DNA of 64,000 bases. Source: Larimichthys crocea. Lineage: Eukaryota; Chordata; Actinopteri; Sciaenidae. Shown piece after piece: positions 11,515-24,299 of the stretch (position 1 is its first letter; each line of letters opens with the position of its first letter). The translations under genes were made by a program, and so were the position numbers. The stretch covers positions 16,335,865 to 16,399,864 of the forward strand of contig NC_040022.1 in NCBI RefSeq assembly GCF_000972845.2, given 5' to 3'. The notes beneath the pieces are model-generated. The model was not told where the DNA came from. It did not search any database and was given only the letters and a program-made list of their open reading frames with translations.

Positions 11515-14500
11515 TTAAATGACCCACCAGCTGATGGGTTCGTTTGTTATGATTGTTCGGACCAACAAGGAGCGCTAGCTCACGTAGACGGAGGGTGCCA
11601 GCTGATGCCCGGCTCACAAACCAAATACACCCACAGCAGGAGGAATTTAAATGGAGTGGATACATATAAACAAAATTAAATGATGTATAATTTATTTAAT
11701 TACATTAAAACACAACACAAACATTGTTAACATATTCCTTATTCTATTTCTGGACAAACTGGGAAACAGAATCAGAGATTATTACTATATTATTAATACA
11801 TGTCAAATAGATTTTCACAAAGAAGTAATTTGGCTTGTTGTTTTGGTGCACAACAAACATTAAGTAAAACATGTAAGGAAGATAAAAGCCAGTACTAGAA
11901 GATGTAAATATATGTAAAATATGTTTTTAAAATTAAAAGAGATTTAGATGTAGTTTTTTGTAGGTATGTGCAAGATATATAACGTTGTCATCCAAAAGAT
12001 AAAAAAAAATAAAAATAATAATTAATGTAGTGCATATAGGCAGTAGACCTTAATGTAACATCATGCAAACATTAATGTAGGGTCTGGAGTGGAGGGTAAG
12101 AGTCAGTGTCAGCCTTGTTGATGAGGCCAGTAGTAGTTGGAAAAAAGTTACAGACATATATAAGACAATGAAGTCTTCTCCTGTGACTAATTATCACAAA
12201 ACTACTAAAAAAATGTGTGTTCATCCAATGATATTCAACATTTATTGCCACAATGACCAGAAAATTGTGTGTTTGCCATAATTTCAGATAATCAGTTTGA
12301 GCCTAAATTAAACAGACCAAGGAAGGCTAAAGAAACCAGCACAGTCAAATGACAGTAACTTGATCTCACAGACACTGAGGCCTCCTGCATTATGAGCAAA
12401 CATCATCTGCTGCCAACAGCATCAGGCTTCTGCAGTCATGTCACATTAATAGGGTAGTGAATAACAAGGTGGTTAAGCCATACTCCGCCATTAAATCAGT
12501 ACTGTTAATACTGTTTAATAGCACTTGCAGTAATTTTGCAGCCATCACTAGGGAAGTAATTCATTTTCCATGCTGGTACTGTGAAATTCCTGCATTAGCA
12601 ATAGCATCTAGGTAATTATCATATATTTACAACCCTCATATAAAAAAAGGAAGGAACGATCAAATAAATATCTGCATAGTAAGTAGCTGTGGAATTAAGA
12701 CTGATCTGAACATCTTGAAGAGTCTTGAGGAGATCACATTACTTTATTCTCCTTTGCACAGCCATAATATTGACTTCGATATTGACATGCATGAAGCTGT
12801 GCGTGAACTTCGGGACCTTACATTTATGCAAATGTGGATATTGACTTTTTTCTTCTGTATCTCTCCACAGTATGAAAAATCATATGCCTACTTTCATATG
12901 CATAAATGCAGTCTGGCGTGCAGCATATTGCAGCTGTTGATGAGAACTGTAGTAGGATTAGAATATGTTATAAAAATTCATAGAAGAAGTTCACTTCTTG
13001 GGATTTGAATACTGGTGTAATGACATGACACCTCGTCTTGCTGACAGCATCCCAAAGCCCTTTTCAAGCTTTTTCTTAAACTAAAGAAAGGAAACAAACA
13101 ATAAAAACATTCTACAGTAAGTTTAATGTTTGTTTTATAGAATATATAATGTTTACAAATTAAAACTTTGAGTAGGTCATGTAGAGAGGAAATTCAGGAC
13201 ACAATCCATGTCTTATTACCTTGCTGGCAGTCAGATGGGGTTATATTCACCGCACACATTTCTTGCCAAAAAGTCGATGTAATCGTTACTTAAAATGAAT
13301 GATCATTGAATTTAGAAGTGCCTGTGAGGCATCTTAAGCTTAACCTTGACTCTCCATCGCCTCGGCCAATATCACAAGGGAGCTGTAGTGATTGCTAAAA
13401 TCTGTGAAAAACAGGTATATAAAATATCATAGTAATAAGCGCGAGGTATCCAATGAAGTACCACTGTTTTGAAAACATAACCGCCCAACTGTCTTTAGAA
13501 TCTGATTATAAAATCCTCTGATTATAAAAAAGATTCTGATTGGTGCACAGAACTGCTGTATGAATCATGTGTGTTGACTGTGCATATGACAATAAATCTT
13601 TTGAATCTTTAAAATACATTCAAATCACTAAGAAAAACAGAAGAGACGGAAATATTTCATGTGAAGTAACCAAAACTGTTCTAACTTTGGCAGAGAATGT
13701 TTCCATAATGAACCCCATTACTAATAGTGAGACGATGACTAAGAAAATACATTTTTTGGGTTCTAAAATGCTCATTGGTTTACTTAATCCAGAGATTATT
13801 AGACAATCACAGTCTACAAAGGCAAAAAGAATTACTTAATTTTCCTCACTAGTTTTATCTTTTTGCTTTCATGTCGGTGGGAAATTAATGTTCTTGAAGC
13901 CCACAAATGAATGTGTCCCACTTGCCTGTGGGGACTTATTTCAGTACTTTATAAGCAAATGGAGCTGGCTGCAGATCACCCTACATCATGAGGCTGAGAG
14001 TGTTCTCAGAGTGTTTACATTTTTTAATGAAATGTATTTTTCTTTCCTTTTCAGGGTCACAGGAGCATCTGTCTTAGCGTATATATGGGCAGATGGGATA
14101 AAACAGCAGGTTATCAGGCAATTAAAAGTTGCTTTCAATGTAATAATATTTTTTGGGGGACTGTAATGTGTCATTCTGATGTTTCACCAGTAGAGGAGGC
14201 ATAAGATCCACTCTTGGATCATGCGCTTCAATGCTTAATGGAACCAACATGCATACCTGACAAATGTATGTTTGGACAATTATGGTTATGTTTTACTCCC
14301 TCGGTAGAAATAAATTTTAATATATCAATCAAAACATCAAACACTGAACATTAAACATATTACTGTACAGATAAATGATATCCAGAGTAGCAGAGTAATT
14401 GAGCCATGATTAAACCTCCTGTTGTCCTTAATAATAATTTGAAACTCACTGGAGGGCAGCCTGAGTAGCAGGCATAATTTCAAAATTAAACAGGGAGTTT

Positions 14501-14720
14501 GGCTGCGCACAGAGACAATATTGCATGCAAAGACCCAGGATTAAAAGCCTCACAAATGACACCCAGCCCGTGTCTGTCTCAGAGGACCCAGCCTCCAACT
14601 TATTTGCAAAGGAGGGTTTGTAATCATTTCTTAGGGCTTGCTCCTGATCCTGAGGAATTAATAGAAGATAAAATCACAGAGACAAAGCTGCAGGCTGAAA
14701 ACAGCATCAGTGAGAGTTTA
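11515..14720. other. Intergenic, no gene recognised
   Basis: AT-rich spacer between the fem1a promoter and the 3' end of c2cd4c. No coding exon was recognised, although the bidirectional-type promoter leaves room for a rightward non-coding transcript. A LINE 3'-tail-like stretch lies at 13567-13613. Confidence 0.5.
13567..13613 (+). mobile_element. L2/CR1-like LINE 3'-tail fragment
   Basis: The segment with GCATATGACAATAAATC followed by TTTTGAATCTTTAAAAT resembles the 3' ends of fish L2/CR1-like LINEs, which end in ...GACAATAAA...TTGAATC repeats. Only the terminal few dozen bases are recognisable. Confidence 0.35.
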
Positions 14721-14725
14721 GTATT

Positions 14726-14731
14726 TTTATT
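14726..14731 (-). terminator. Candidate poly(A) signal for c2cd4c
   Basis: AATAAA on the minus strand, about 570 bases past the c2cd4c stop codon. It is the nearest strong hexamer I noticed. Assignment to the gene is inference. Confidence 0.3.
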
Positions 14732-15303
14732 CATAAGTAGTTCAAAAGCATGTCACGACATGTAACAGTCATTAATTTTACATCCAAGGTCAATTAAAAT
14801 CTAATTCCCAAATATACATTTTACCAAGTACACAGAGGCATTGTTGATTTTCCACAGGAACGTGCACGTTATATTACTGCATTATTACAAAAAATACAGC
14901 TTCATATTAAACAAAGTCATCATTGCATCACAGCTGATATGATACTGAGCCACAACACAAAGCTCATCAGAGAAGGCAACACCTTTTGTAACTCAATACT
15001 TAGAGAGAAATAGTCAAGGACGACAGCTCCACTGCTCACATTGCTAATATACTGATAAGCATGTAAATAACGGTAGTTTCCATTTGTTTGACCTAGACCG
15101 AGCCCAAGTGATCTCAAGTGGAACTTTTAATTCTACACAGGCCTAATTTTTTGTCCATTGATACAGTGTGCAAGATGCAGCTCCTTTGTCATTAGCATTA
15201 TCAGTATGCTTTCACATTCCCAGTATCAGATCTGTGGACTGGGATAGAAAGGGCCTTCGAGACGTGGAGCTGCTTATTTTCACTGAAGTCTGACGGGGAC
15301 TCC

Positions 15304-16701
15304 CTAGAGGCCCGCGAGCAGCTCACTGAGCAGCACCTCCCTTTCTCCTAGAAGCACGTCTCTCCTCAGACTGGTTCCTTTGTTCACTACTTTTATCTTC
15401 ATGGCCAGACTCTTTACTTGTGACTGGGGCAGTGCGTCAAAGAAAAAGTCCTCATTAAATACTGGATTCCTGCTATTCTTGATGATGGTGCTCCTCTGTT
15501 TCTGCTGCTTGCCAGGATTCAGATAGAGTGCTACACAGCAGTTAATGCTTTTAAGGTCCGTTTGCCTGTCGTAAAGGGCCTCAGCTGCGAGCACACGCAC
15601 CCTCAGGCGAGCTGCCTCTGGGTCGTAGTGAGTGCTCAGCCTCAGTGTCCCCCCCTTGTGGAGGTTTACAGTGTGCTCACGCTGCAGGAGGTCTGAAGCT
15701 GCCCCTCTTAAGATACTGCTTTTACATCCACGAAAGGCAGGAGAGGGGGGGCAGCGCATGCGGCGGCGCTGCATGTTGGGGCTGTTGTCTGCTGAGCTGC
15801 AATCATCAGTGGAGAGAGAACTGTGGCGTGCCAAGGAGCGCTTGGCACGAGAGACCTTAAGGGAGAGAGAAAAAGCAATGGGTAAACATACAGAATACAG
15901 CCTGATGCTACATCAAAAAAGGGAAACCCTTAAACACGCACAGACTCTTCGAGAAACAATCCTCACCTTGGCTTGTGTCTCCTGGGTAATGGAGCGTAGG
16001 AGAGAGGCAGAGCGGGACAGGAGAGGGGAGTTAAAGGGGGATGACTCGGCTGAGGAGCAGGTGTCACTCTCTCCACCACTGAAATAGCGGTAAGGGTTTG
16101 GGTCTGCTGGGGCCAGAAGAGTCCCCCCTTGGGATCGCCTCTGGGAGTTCGGGGAGGTGAGAGGGCTGCAGGGGTCGCTGTGGAATAGGCTCTCCTTACG
16201 TCGAGTATGAGGAGACTCCACCAGGGTGGAAAAGCCATAGGAGGTCTGAGCCTTGGGGACGTATGGTAGAGACATTGCAGTCTGTGATTGGGGGTCTGCA
16301 TTAGTGTTAACGTCAACGCTGACCTTGTCTGCAGGTCCAGCACCAGGTTCGTCAGCGCTCTCTATTTGGATGATGTGACGGTTGGCTGACTTCTGGAGAT
16401 TTCCAAGGCGGGAAAAGAGGCGAGGGCTGCAGGGGTTCTTGCTGCTCCTAGCTCTGGGGCTCTGGCTGCAGATAGCATGGTCAGAGGAGGAGGGTCGTAA
16501 TGTGCAATGCTGTGGTTCTGGGGTGAGAGACTCCTCTGGTGGGCAGCAGATCAGTTTTGGGGGGATGAAGAAATCAGGGATCTTCTCTGGAGTAAGGACA
16601 TTGGCATAAACAGAAACAGGAATGGCCTCTACTGTTTGTGGGGGCTGGGATTGTGTCCCACTGCTCTCCACAGAGCTACGGAGCTTCTCCAGTAGCCACA
16701 T
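15304..16701 (-). CDS. c2cd4c: C2 calcium-dependent domain-containing protein 4 family (C2CD4C-like)
   Basis: Two coding exons: 16701-15967 and 15855-15304, joined across a 111-base GT-AG intron (15966-15856; donor AAG|GTGAGG, acceptor CTCTCTCCCTTAAG) in phase 0. The product is 428 residues. The start is the ATG at 16701 (MWLLEKLRSS), the family's typical N-terminus; the in-frame codon two positions upstream is GTG. The N-terminal half carries SVYANVLTPEKIPDFFIPPKL, a family signature, then a Ser/Pro-rich region. Exon 2 has RHSSLSTDDCSSADNSPN and a C-terminal C2 domain (about residues 300-428: HYDPEAARLRVRVLAAEALY, CVALYLNPGK, NPVFNEDFFFDALP). The usual calcium-binding Asp clusters of C2 loops are not evident, so binding is probably calcium-independent. 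Mammalian C2CD4 proteins are mostly nuclear and cytokine- or endothelium-linked; the role here is inferred. Human C2CD4C on 19p13.3 supports the paralogue choice. Confidence 0.88.
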
Positions 16702-17490
16702 GCCCACTCAGATGCCTCAGCTAACAGTTTCTCTGTGAACAGAAAAGTGATGCATGAAGAGGAGGGAGGACATCAAACCATAACAAACACACAAAAATCA
16801 ACATTTTTCTCGAGGTTTACTAATTATTATTCCCCAAATAAGACACAAACCTCACACTAAATATATGTTGCCTTTTACACCTCACTAGAAAACCAATCTC
16901 TTGAACCATGAATCTCACTAATTAGTAAGGGAGAGTAAACATATAAGTTGCAGGCAAGAAGGACACATTTCTTTCACATTTCATTAAAAGAGTGTCTAAG
17001 CACCTCCAAACAGCACTTTAATTAAATGTGTAAATCAGTGCGCAAACATAGTGAGATAAAAAAATAAACCTTAAAATTCCCCCCTAAACGATTTAAACAA
17101 GCGCAGTTGAGTTCTATCATCTCAGACAAATCAAGCATATGTAACTGATCAAACCACTGCTATGTCTTATTTCTGTATTATTTCTTTTTTCTCAATAAAA
17201 TCACTTAAGTCGTTGGAATTGGAATTACTTATTTAAATAAATGAGCGAAGGCGCATCTAAATAACTTTTTCCCCCCTCACACAAAACCCCATGAAGTACC
17301 ATCGCTTCACATATCTAACATCTAACATCAAACATAAACAAACCTGTTGGATGTTGAAGTCTTTCTCCCGTTTCCTTCGAAAAACGGCGTGCGCTCCTCA
17401 GCAACCTCTCCAAGCGCTCTGCGCGTAAAAGGTGTTTTCCCGTCAGTCCAACTCCAAGTGTGAACCAAAACGTCTGCCAGTGGTGAAAGA
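16702..17490 (-). other. c2cd4c 5'UTR and first intron
   Basis: A non-coding first exon probably runs from about 17487 to 17344, ending at CCAACAG|GTTTGT. The intron then runs to an acceptor TTCTGTTCACAG, and exon 2 resumes at 16732, 31 bases before the ATG. A 5' non-coding exon followed by a coding exon matches the family's usual structure. The transcription start is inferred from the TATA box. Confidence 0.55.
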
Positions 17491-17511
17491 CCGCTACATG
17501 AGGCACTCCCG

Positions 17512-17546
17512 CTTTATACGGCGGGGTCTCTGACTTCTGAGCCAAT
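17512..17546 (-). promoter_or_regulatory. TATA box and inverted CCAAT box of c2cd4c
   Basis: On the minus strand a TATAAAG lies at 17518-17512, and an ATTGG (inverted CCAAT) about 25 bases further upstream, within TCTCATTGGCTCAG. The spacing fits a focused TATA promoter, unlike the TATA-less promoter of neighbouring fem1a. Confidence 0.65.
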
Positions 17547-17549
17547 GAG

Positions 17550-19280
17550 AAGGTTGTGAAACTCACCCATGATATTTACCATTAAACTATTCTCGCCACG
17601 AGGTTGGGGGTGGGCGATCTAATCTAAAGGCTGTTGTTTCATCACCCACAAAGTGTTGCAAATTATGTATGTTTCATATCGCTCGCCTCATTGATTTGAA
17701 GAGAGCGTCACAGGGATTTTATTTAGCGTTCACGTGAGCTCTCATCTATTCTCTCATGTATTATTGTCAGATAGTGCCTCCCAGTAATGTAGACTCCTTA
17801 ATTGGACTTCCTGGTGGTGATTACTGTATGTGGAGGGACAATATGTTGTGTTCACAGCCACCATCTCAACTCAATTACCTCTGATAATAAAAGAGGAAGC
17901 TTTAGTGATGATACTACAGAGGCATTTACACAGGTAGTGGGCTAAACACTGAGTTTTATGCCTTTGTTTTCAAACTTTTCTGTCCTGCTGTGCACTCATG
18001 TCTCCCAAACTTAACCTATAAATCATCACAGCTTGAAGTGACTGGAACAAAGAAAAGACCTCACCTTGTGCCTGTTGTCAAATCCCTACGCTTACCTGCA
18101 GTTAGTTTTTGGACCATTTCTTACATTGTAGTGTTTGTCCATAAATCTTCTCATGTATATGCCACTGACTTTGATGTATTGCTAGGGTAAAGCCCTCAGT
18201 TTCACAGACTCTCTGCTGCTTGCTGTAGCTTACCCAAAACTCTGACAAGGACCTGCGGCGAAGCTGCCTTCTGTAGTTTTGGACCCAGTCTCTGGAACAG
18301 TCTGTTCATCTGAGGACAGCAGCATCAAATGAGGTGTTTAAGTCCCCCCCCACTGAATACTCACTTTGTTAGATGTGCTTTTTATCTAGAGCTAAAACAA
18401 GTCAATTCATAAATGATTACATAGTTGAAACAGAAAATGAATAGTCCCAACATTTTCTTGTTCCAGCTTCTTGACATTTTCTTCTGAGAATTCAGATATT
18501 TCTTTTTGTTTTTTCATGATAGTTAATTAAATACCTTGATTTGTCGGACACAAAATGAGTTAACTTTGATGGCTTTAGAAAATTGCACTGAATATATTTC
18601 AGTATATTCAGTTTTTATAGACCAATTAATCGATTAATCAAGAAGAGACTCAAATCAAAATCATGTTAGTAGCAACTTGAGTGCCTGCCTTTAAAGCCTG
18701 CCCCTTTTTTTGACTGTATATGCATATGTGTGTCTATTTGTTTTACTTTACCTCTCTTTCATAACATTATATAAATATGTCGTGGAGTATTAAGTACCAT
18801 GTAGTTGTAAGTAAATAAAAGTGTTGTATGTCTAAATATAATATCTTTATAGGTGAGGTTAGAATTGAAATGGCAAATACTTTTATTGATAAACACCTTC
18901 AAATATCCTGATATCAGTTTACAACTACATTATAGTGTGCTATAAACATTTTATGAAATGCTAAATAGAGTGATAAAGTGGTTTGTCCTAATATTCATCA
19001 CTTTCAGCTGTATCTCTTACGTGAAATGAGACATGATAGTCAGTATTTATTTGAGTAAATTTGGGCATCCCAAATATGCAGTGCCAGGATAGCAGATTTA
19101 ATCACAAAAACTGTAAAATTACATAATGTAGTAACAGGGGAAGTTTAAAAAAAACTTTTTTTTCCATTCACTTAAATTTAATGCTAGCTCACAGTGTTGT
19201 GTCAGGCCTGTCTGTGCCTGAGTAAAGTAAAATTAATAAGGATAAATGAATTGTCTTTGTTTTCTAAGTGAACCTGTTTC
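17550..19280. other. Intergenic, no gene recognised
   Basis: AT-rich DNA upstream of the c2cd4c promoter. No recognisable exon, RNA gene or transposon ORF. Confidence 0.5.
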
Positions 19281-19282
19281 TG

Positions 19283-19420
19283 TTTGGAGAAAGTGAAAGA
19301 ATGCATTCAACCCACAGTGTCTTTTGCCAGGTGTTAAACATGGAGGTGGATCTGTCATGGTATGAGCAGCCATCTCGTAGGAGTCATTTGGACCAGTCAA
19401 TGTTCTGCAAGGTTTATAAA
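19283..19420 (+). mobile_element. Relic of a Tc1/mariner-like transposase
   Basis: A frame translates to VKHGGGSVMV, stop, AAIS, stop, ESFGPVNVLQG. This corresponds to the Tc1 transposase segment that reads HGGGSVMVWxAIS in intact elements. Both stops stand where Trp codons are expected in related elements (TGG to TGA and TAG). Upstream, LEKVKECIQP in another frame resembles the preceding transposase segment, which implies a frameshift. Terminal inverted repeats were not found, so this is an old fragment. Confidence 0.5.
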
Positions 19421-21790
19421 AACGTCCAACAAATGTGAGGCCATTTTACAGGACCAGTTGCTGGAAATACAGTCCCTTCATCATATATTTCAGTCCCCCA
19501 CACCATGCTGCATTACTAATATTTGTACAGCTTGTTTTGGCCAACATCAATAGCTTCACTAAACTAAACATATTCCACAAAGGTCAGGTAAGAAATAGCA
19601 GAAATAAACTATTTGTGTCTCCACACATTACTATATATGATCTTTAGAATGCTATTGCACAGTTAAAGTTACATGAATTGGCTACTTTTTCTTTGACTTT
19701 ATTCTCTGATAGTTTGGTATTTGCATGCTTATTTCTCCTTGTGGTCAGTCGGATCTGCTTGATTCAATTGGAGGCACACAAACTCAAACTTGTGTACAAT
19801 CCCTCTACCCTGAATAGCATACTTAGCAAAAATATTATGCCTCTTGGTGTTAAAATGTTTTTCCCACTTTCGGTCTAATCAAAGCATTTTTCTCTAACCT
19901 TATTTAATCAGGGTAGTTTCACTGAGTGATGTGATGTTTACATTATGCTGTTCATTTATTCATTTATCTAAACAACTGAGAAAGATGTTGCCATAAAAAA
20001 CTGAAGAAGTGGACTATCTTTACAAATTAGATGCAAAAAAAAAAAAATCATAATATTGGAGAAACCTGAAAATACCAATCCACTGCTGCGCTACTGCCAA
20101 TCTAAATGAGTTTAAGTGACTCAAATGCAGGTGTGTGAACCTGGAAGATAAATACGTAAGAAGACATTTAGCTGTAATTACTGCCAGCGATGGCCGTACA
20201 AAGGCCCAAGTAAACATGCAAAATACTTAAGCCAAATGAGATCCATTCATGCAATTTTTCCCAAAATAGATTGTAGTCAATTATAGATTAGTGATGAACC
20301 ATTAGATTAGTGCACCAGGGGATATGATTCATCCATTGCACTAGCCATCCATTTAGACATCTGACCAGTCAACTATCTAGTGATTCCACAGAGAATCCCC
20401 CAACCCTCCCCAACTACATAAATGGACTGTAATAACTCTAAAGGTCTATCAGCAAGCATAATGATGGAGTCATAGGGAAAGGTGAAAAGGCACAAGAAAT
20501 TATACATACATTTATTGTATATGCATATTTATTTATTTTAGAACCCTGATTTAAATCAAATATCACGTCCATTTTGAGGTAAATATATTAAATATTGTAA
20601 ATATTTTACAATGCTTTGCTTTTATTAAGGAACAGTTCATCTTGTTTTTCTCATAACCACCGTCCCCTTTTTACAGAAATAATCAAAGGTGTTTTGTGTC
20701 TCTAAAAATCTTAAAGCTGCACTAATCAATACATTTATTTCAACACTGGATCAAATGTGAGTATATTGTGAAAGGGCATCACTCAAAGTGACACACCCAT
20801 GAGATTTATCAACAAATTGTATTGTTCTCCTTCTTTGCCGTGTGTTTCAACTTCTTTCAGCTTATTGTTTTCGTTGCCCAGCCTCAAATACTGTACACTA
20901 CTTACAGAGCGCCATCTCAGTTTGGATACCTCCGTTAGCACACTTCTATACAGAACACTGTGTCCACTATGTATTTCCTAGCAAAGTGCACTAATTTTGG
21001 CAGGGTAGTGTTGCAATTGTCTGAAATAACAATGCAACATTTGACCCTTTTTTGGTGAAAATAATATTACATATAGCAAGCTAAAGAGGTAGATGTTTCT
21101 CTCAGGATTTGGTAGAAAGCTAAAAGGAATGTGAAAGGAAACCTACCTATTTATTTGGCTGCAGACAGACAACTCAAAATTGTGATTTTTTATTCATTAT
21201 TACTTTCCACATCAAACTGTCAGGTATAAAAAAGTGTCATTACTTAGGAATGTGTACATTTGATTATTATGGTAATAGTAGTGATGGTAAAGATGATGTC
21301 TTTCAAAGTCAATATTTCATGTGTCACCACCATGTAAAAACATCCTTCACATACATAAATCTACAACATATGAACATGTCTGCATGCACACACACAAACA
21401 GGGTAATGTGACTCTGCCTGTTTTAATTGGACCAAAGCTGGTGTGCTTCTATTTAATGAGGCCGTCCACATTTATCTGATTCTTCCCACAACCTCTCCAA
21501 CCCAACCTACAAGATGTAACACACCATTTCTTACTCCAATTAAGTCTCTACTGTAGGCTATCTACAGTATCTACAGTAACATCACTTCAGCTGACCGCCA
21601 GCTGATCCAATTATCACCAGGCATGTTCGATATATGAAAAAATGTGGGCTATTTCTGTTACTAACTTTGACTGCTGCAGCCACATACCAGCCTCATGTTG
21701 ACTGGTTTTGCTTCTTAGTTCTACCTGCTGCAACTTGCTGCTCACTGTTTCATCCATGGTTTTGTTGAGTATGTGTAAGGATTGCAACAA
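19421..21790. other. Intergenic, no gene recognised
   Basis: AT-rich DNA with no supported coding or RNA gene. Confidence 0.5.
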
Positions 21791-21794
21791 CTAC

Positions 21795-21990
21795 CGGACA
21801 GATTGCTGTGGGATTTGTTACAGACATCCATGGTGCCCAGAGGATGAATCCTAATGACTTTGTCGATCTCTGACTTTTCCTCTAGCACCACCAAGATACC
21901 GTCATTTGTGGCTCTGAATTCAATACCTTAACCACTACTCAATGTATTCCCATGAAATCTGGTACACACATTCATGTTCCACTCCTATAA
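21795..21990 (+). repeat. Dispersed percomorph-type repeat, copy A
   Basis: Contains TTTGTTACAGACATCCATGG, GTGCCCAGAGGATGAATCC, TGACTTTTCCTCTAGCACC and CCATGAAATCTGGTACACAC. These phrases belong to a non-coding repeat I recognise as abundant in percomorph fish genomes. A second copy lies at 53785-53995. The family name and its mobilising machinery are not known to me. Confidence 0.6.
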
Positions 21991-22089
21991 TCATTTGATG
22001 ATTTCTTTTTGGGTTCCGCCTGGCATTAAGTCCAAACTTAAAAGCCGGAAGCCCTAAGCAGTCATGCATTTGTACATTTTATTTCCTCC

Positions 22090-22212
22090 GTTTTCTTGTG
22101 ATAATAGGTTAATTTCATTTGTTTTCTCGATATAATAAAATAATCTTCTCAAGATAACGAGACTTTCTTTTCTCAAGATAATGGGATAATTATCTTGTGA
22201 TCTTGGGAAAAC
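22090..22212. repeat. AAGATAA-rich imperfect palindromic repeat
   Basis: Repeated TTCTCAAGATAA phrases lead into an imperfect palindrome centred at 22189/22190: left arm 22168-22189 starts TTTTCTCAAGATAA, right arm 22190-22211 ends GATCTTGGGAAAA. About 17 of 22 positions pair. It resembles palindromic repeats common in teleost intergenic DNA. Confidence 0.45.
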
Positions 22213-22219
22213 TAGACTT

Positions 22220-23940
22220 TGTTTGCCCATTGTCAAAATTTCCTTGATCCATTATCAGGCAGCATAGGGGAGATGCCGACTGACCTTGGAATTAACCTCC
22301 TTTCACTTCCCACAGCAGTGAAATGACAGACGGGAGCTCTGGAGTTGACTTTGAGACACAGTAGGCTTTTATTTAATCGCGTATTGCAACCTACACTGTA
22401 TATTTCATTCTAACCAAACTTCTTGCACTAACCTGCTCTGTTGCTCTGCCGTTCACACATTCACTCTGCTCCTCCTTACTGCTTGCTCACTCACACCTTA
22501 CACACACACACCTTACACACTGCTCTGTTCCCAATGGGAACTACGCTACTCTTATAACACCGGGATAACAAAAAGGATAGTCTAGTATATTATATCATTG
22601 CAGGAAACATCACTCAATGTAGCAATGTCAGAGGAGCAGTATAAATAGTAGGAGTATATAGATCAGTGTTTAAAAATCATCACATGTGATGGAAATCACT
22701 GGCCTATCATATTTGATTTGTTATATAAAGATCAAATTAATTACGTCTTCATACCTCAAAGAAATCAATATGTTTCCTTCTTAAAGAACGGCTGAGTATC
22801 TTTAAGAAGGAATTAAAGTTGTTCTGGAGGCAAATGTGCACACTCCTCAGTATTGATATTATGAATATTAAGAACTGTTATGAGGTTTGCTCATTAACTA
22901 CTTTGCTAGGCTGATTTAATATACTTAATGTGTTTGTCATGTCTCCTTATATTTCTTCCACGTGGGCAGATCCAAATAATCTCCATGTTTTTTTTTTCTT
23001 CTGGTATTACATCTGACTTACAGACACACTGAGAGTGGTTGAACAGTGTTGCTATGATCTCTGATCCGTTCTATATCTAAAAATACTCTTTGCTTCAATA
23101 AACAACATTGTGGCTGTATTTTTAAATTTCAATATGCACACCTAGAATGACTGCACGTGTCATCCTCTAACATTACTGGCAGAAATATGAAAACTGAGAC
23201 AAATAAAAGAGAATCAGGAGTTCACCATGTGACTGAAATGTCGTCAATTTTATTAGTTATGTCATAAAGGTAGTCTATAAACAGGACACAGGGTACAATA
23301 GGCAGAAATGTTCCTACGCATTTCAGTAGCATTGCATTCATTAGGGTGTACCCACCAATGAATGTTCTTTGGACATTGTTATAATGAGGCCTATAGGCAA
23401 GAATTTATTCCTCATCATAGAGAAAACAGCAGACCCGTCTGTTCATTTTAGCTTCATTTCTGTGAATAAGTGCCCGAAATATATTGATTTTAGTGCTTCC
23501 ATAGCCATTGTTGGTGGCTGAATTATTCTCAAAGAAAAAGTAATAAAAAGTTCAAATTAAATGTCAAATGAAATGCAGGCTTGTCAGTATGATTTCCCTT
23601 CCAGATTTATGAGCTATATATACCAGACATGGTACAAATACATACACACATTCATACCCTGACTCCAGGCACACAGTGTTGGCAAAGGCTGCCGTACAAG
23701 ATGCCATCTTCTCATCAAAAATTTACTAATCCAATTCATACACTTACACACACTTGGGGAGCAATTTGTGGTTTAGCATCTTGCCCAAGGACACTTATTA
23801 TTCTGATGAGTAAACGACCCATCAAATGGACCAAATGACTTGGTCGTGGTCTCAAGTCTCAAGCAAGTCCTTTCAGAATATCAACAAGGAGCATGTTTAC
23901 ATTTAATATCCTTTTTAATATTTAAACTGAAAACATAAAC
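22220..23940. other. Intergenic, no gene recognised
   Basis: AT-rich DNA. Only short, unsupported reading frames were seen. Confidence 0.5.
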
Positions 23941-23949
23941 AAGACAGAG

Positions 23950-24265
23950 GTTAAGCATGTCTCCAGCTTCAAGTTTCTGGGTGTCCACATCTCTGAGGAC
24001 CTCCCACACTTGAACCCCAGTCAAGCAGGCTCACCAGCATCCGTTCTTTTTGAAGAGACTCAAGAAGATCCATCTGTCTCCTCCAATTCTGGTGAACTTC
24101 TACACCAATGAGAGCGTTCTTACCAGCTGCACCACAGTATGGTATGACAACTGCTCTGTCTCAGACTGAAAAGCACTGCACAGGGTGGTGAAGACTGCCC
24201 AACATTACCAGTTCTCCACTTCCCACCAATGATGCTGTAGCATTTGCAGAGGGTGTGCAACTTTT
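23950..24265 (+). mobile_element. L2-like LINE fragment (C-terminal reverse-transcriptase region)
   Basis: Translation gives SSFKFLGVHISEDL and, after a frame change, FFLKRLKKIHLSPPILVNFY followed by ESVLTSCTTVWYDNCSVSD, then a stop and KALHRVVKTAQH. This is the region after the RT active site in fish L2-type LINEs. The piece has lost the rest of the ORF, carries a frameshift or small deletion and an in-frame stop, and is non-functional. Confidence 0.75.
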
Positions 24266-24299
24266 CTTTCCCCTTCACTAATGACCCCCTTTTCACCCC

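Noticed and set aside
9115..14720. A miR-7 hairpin near fem1a (human miR-7-3 lies near FEM1A)
   Set aside because: I looked by eye for the mature miR-7 sequence on both strands around fem1a and did not see it; it may lie outside the window or on another copy.
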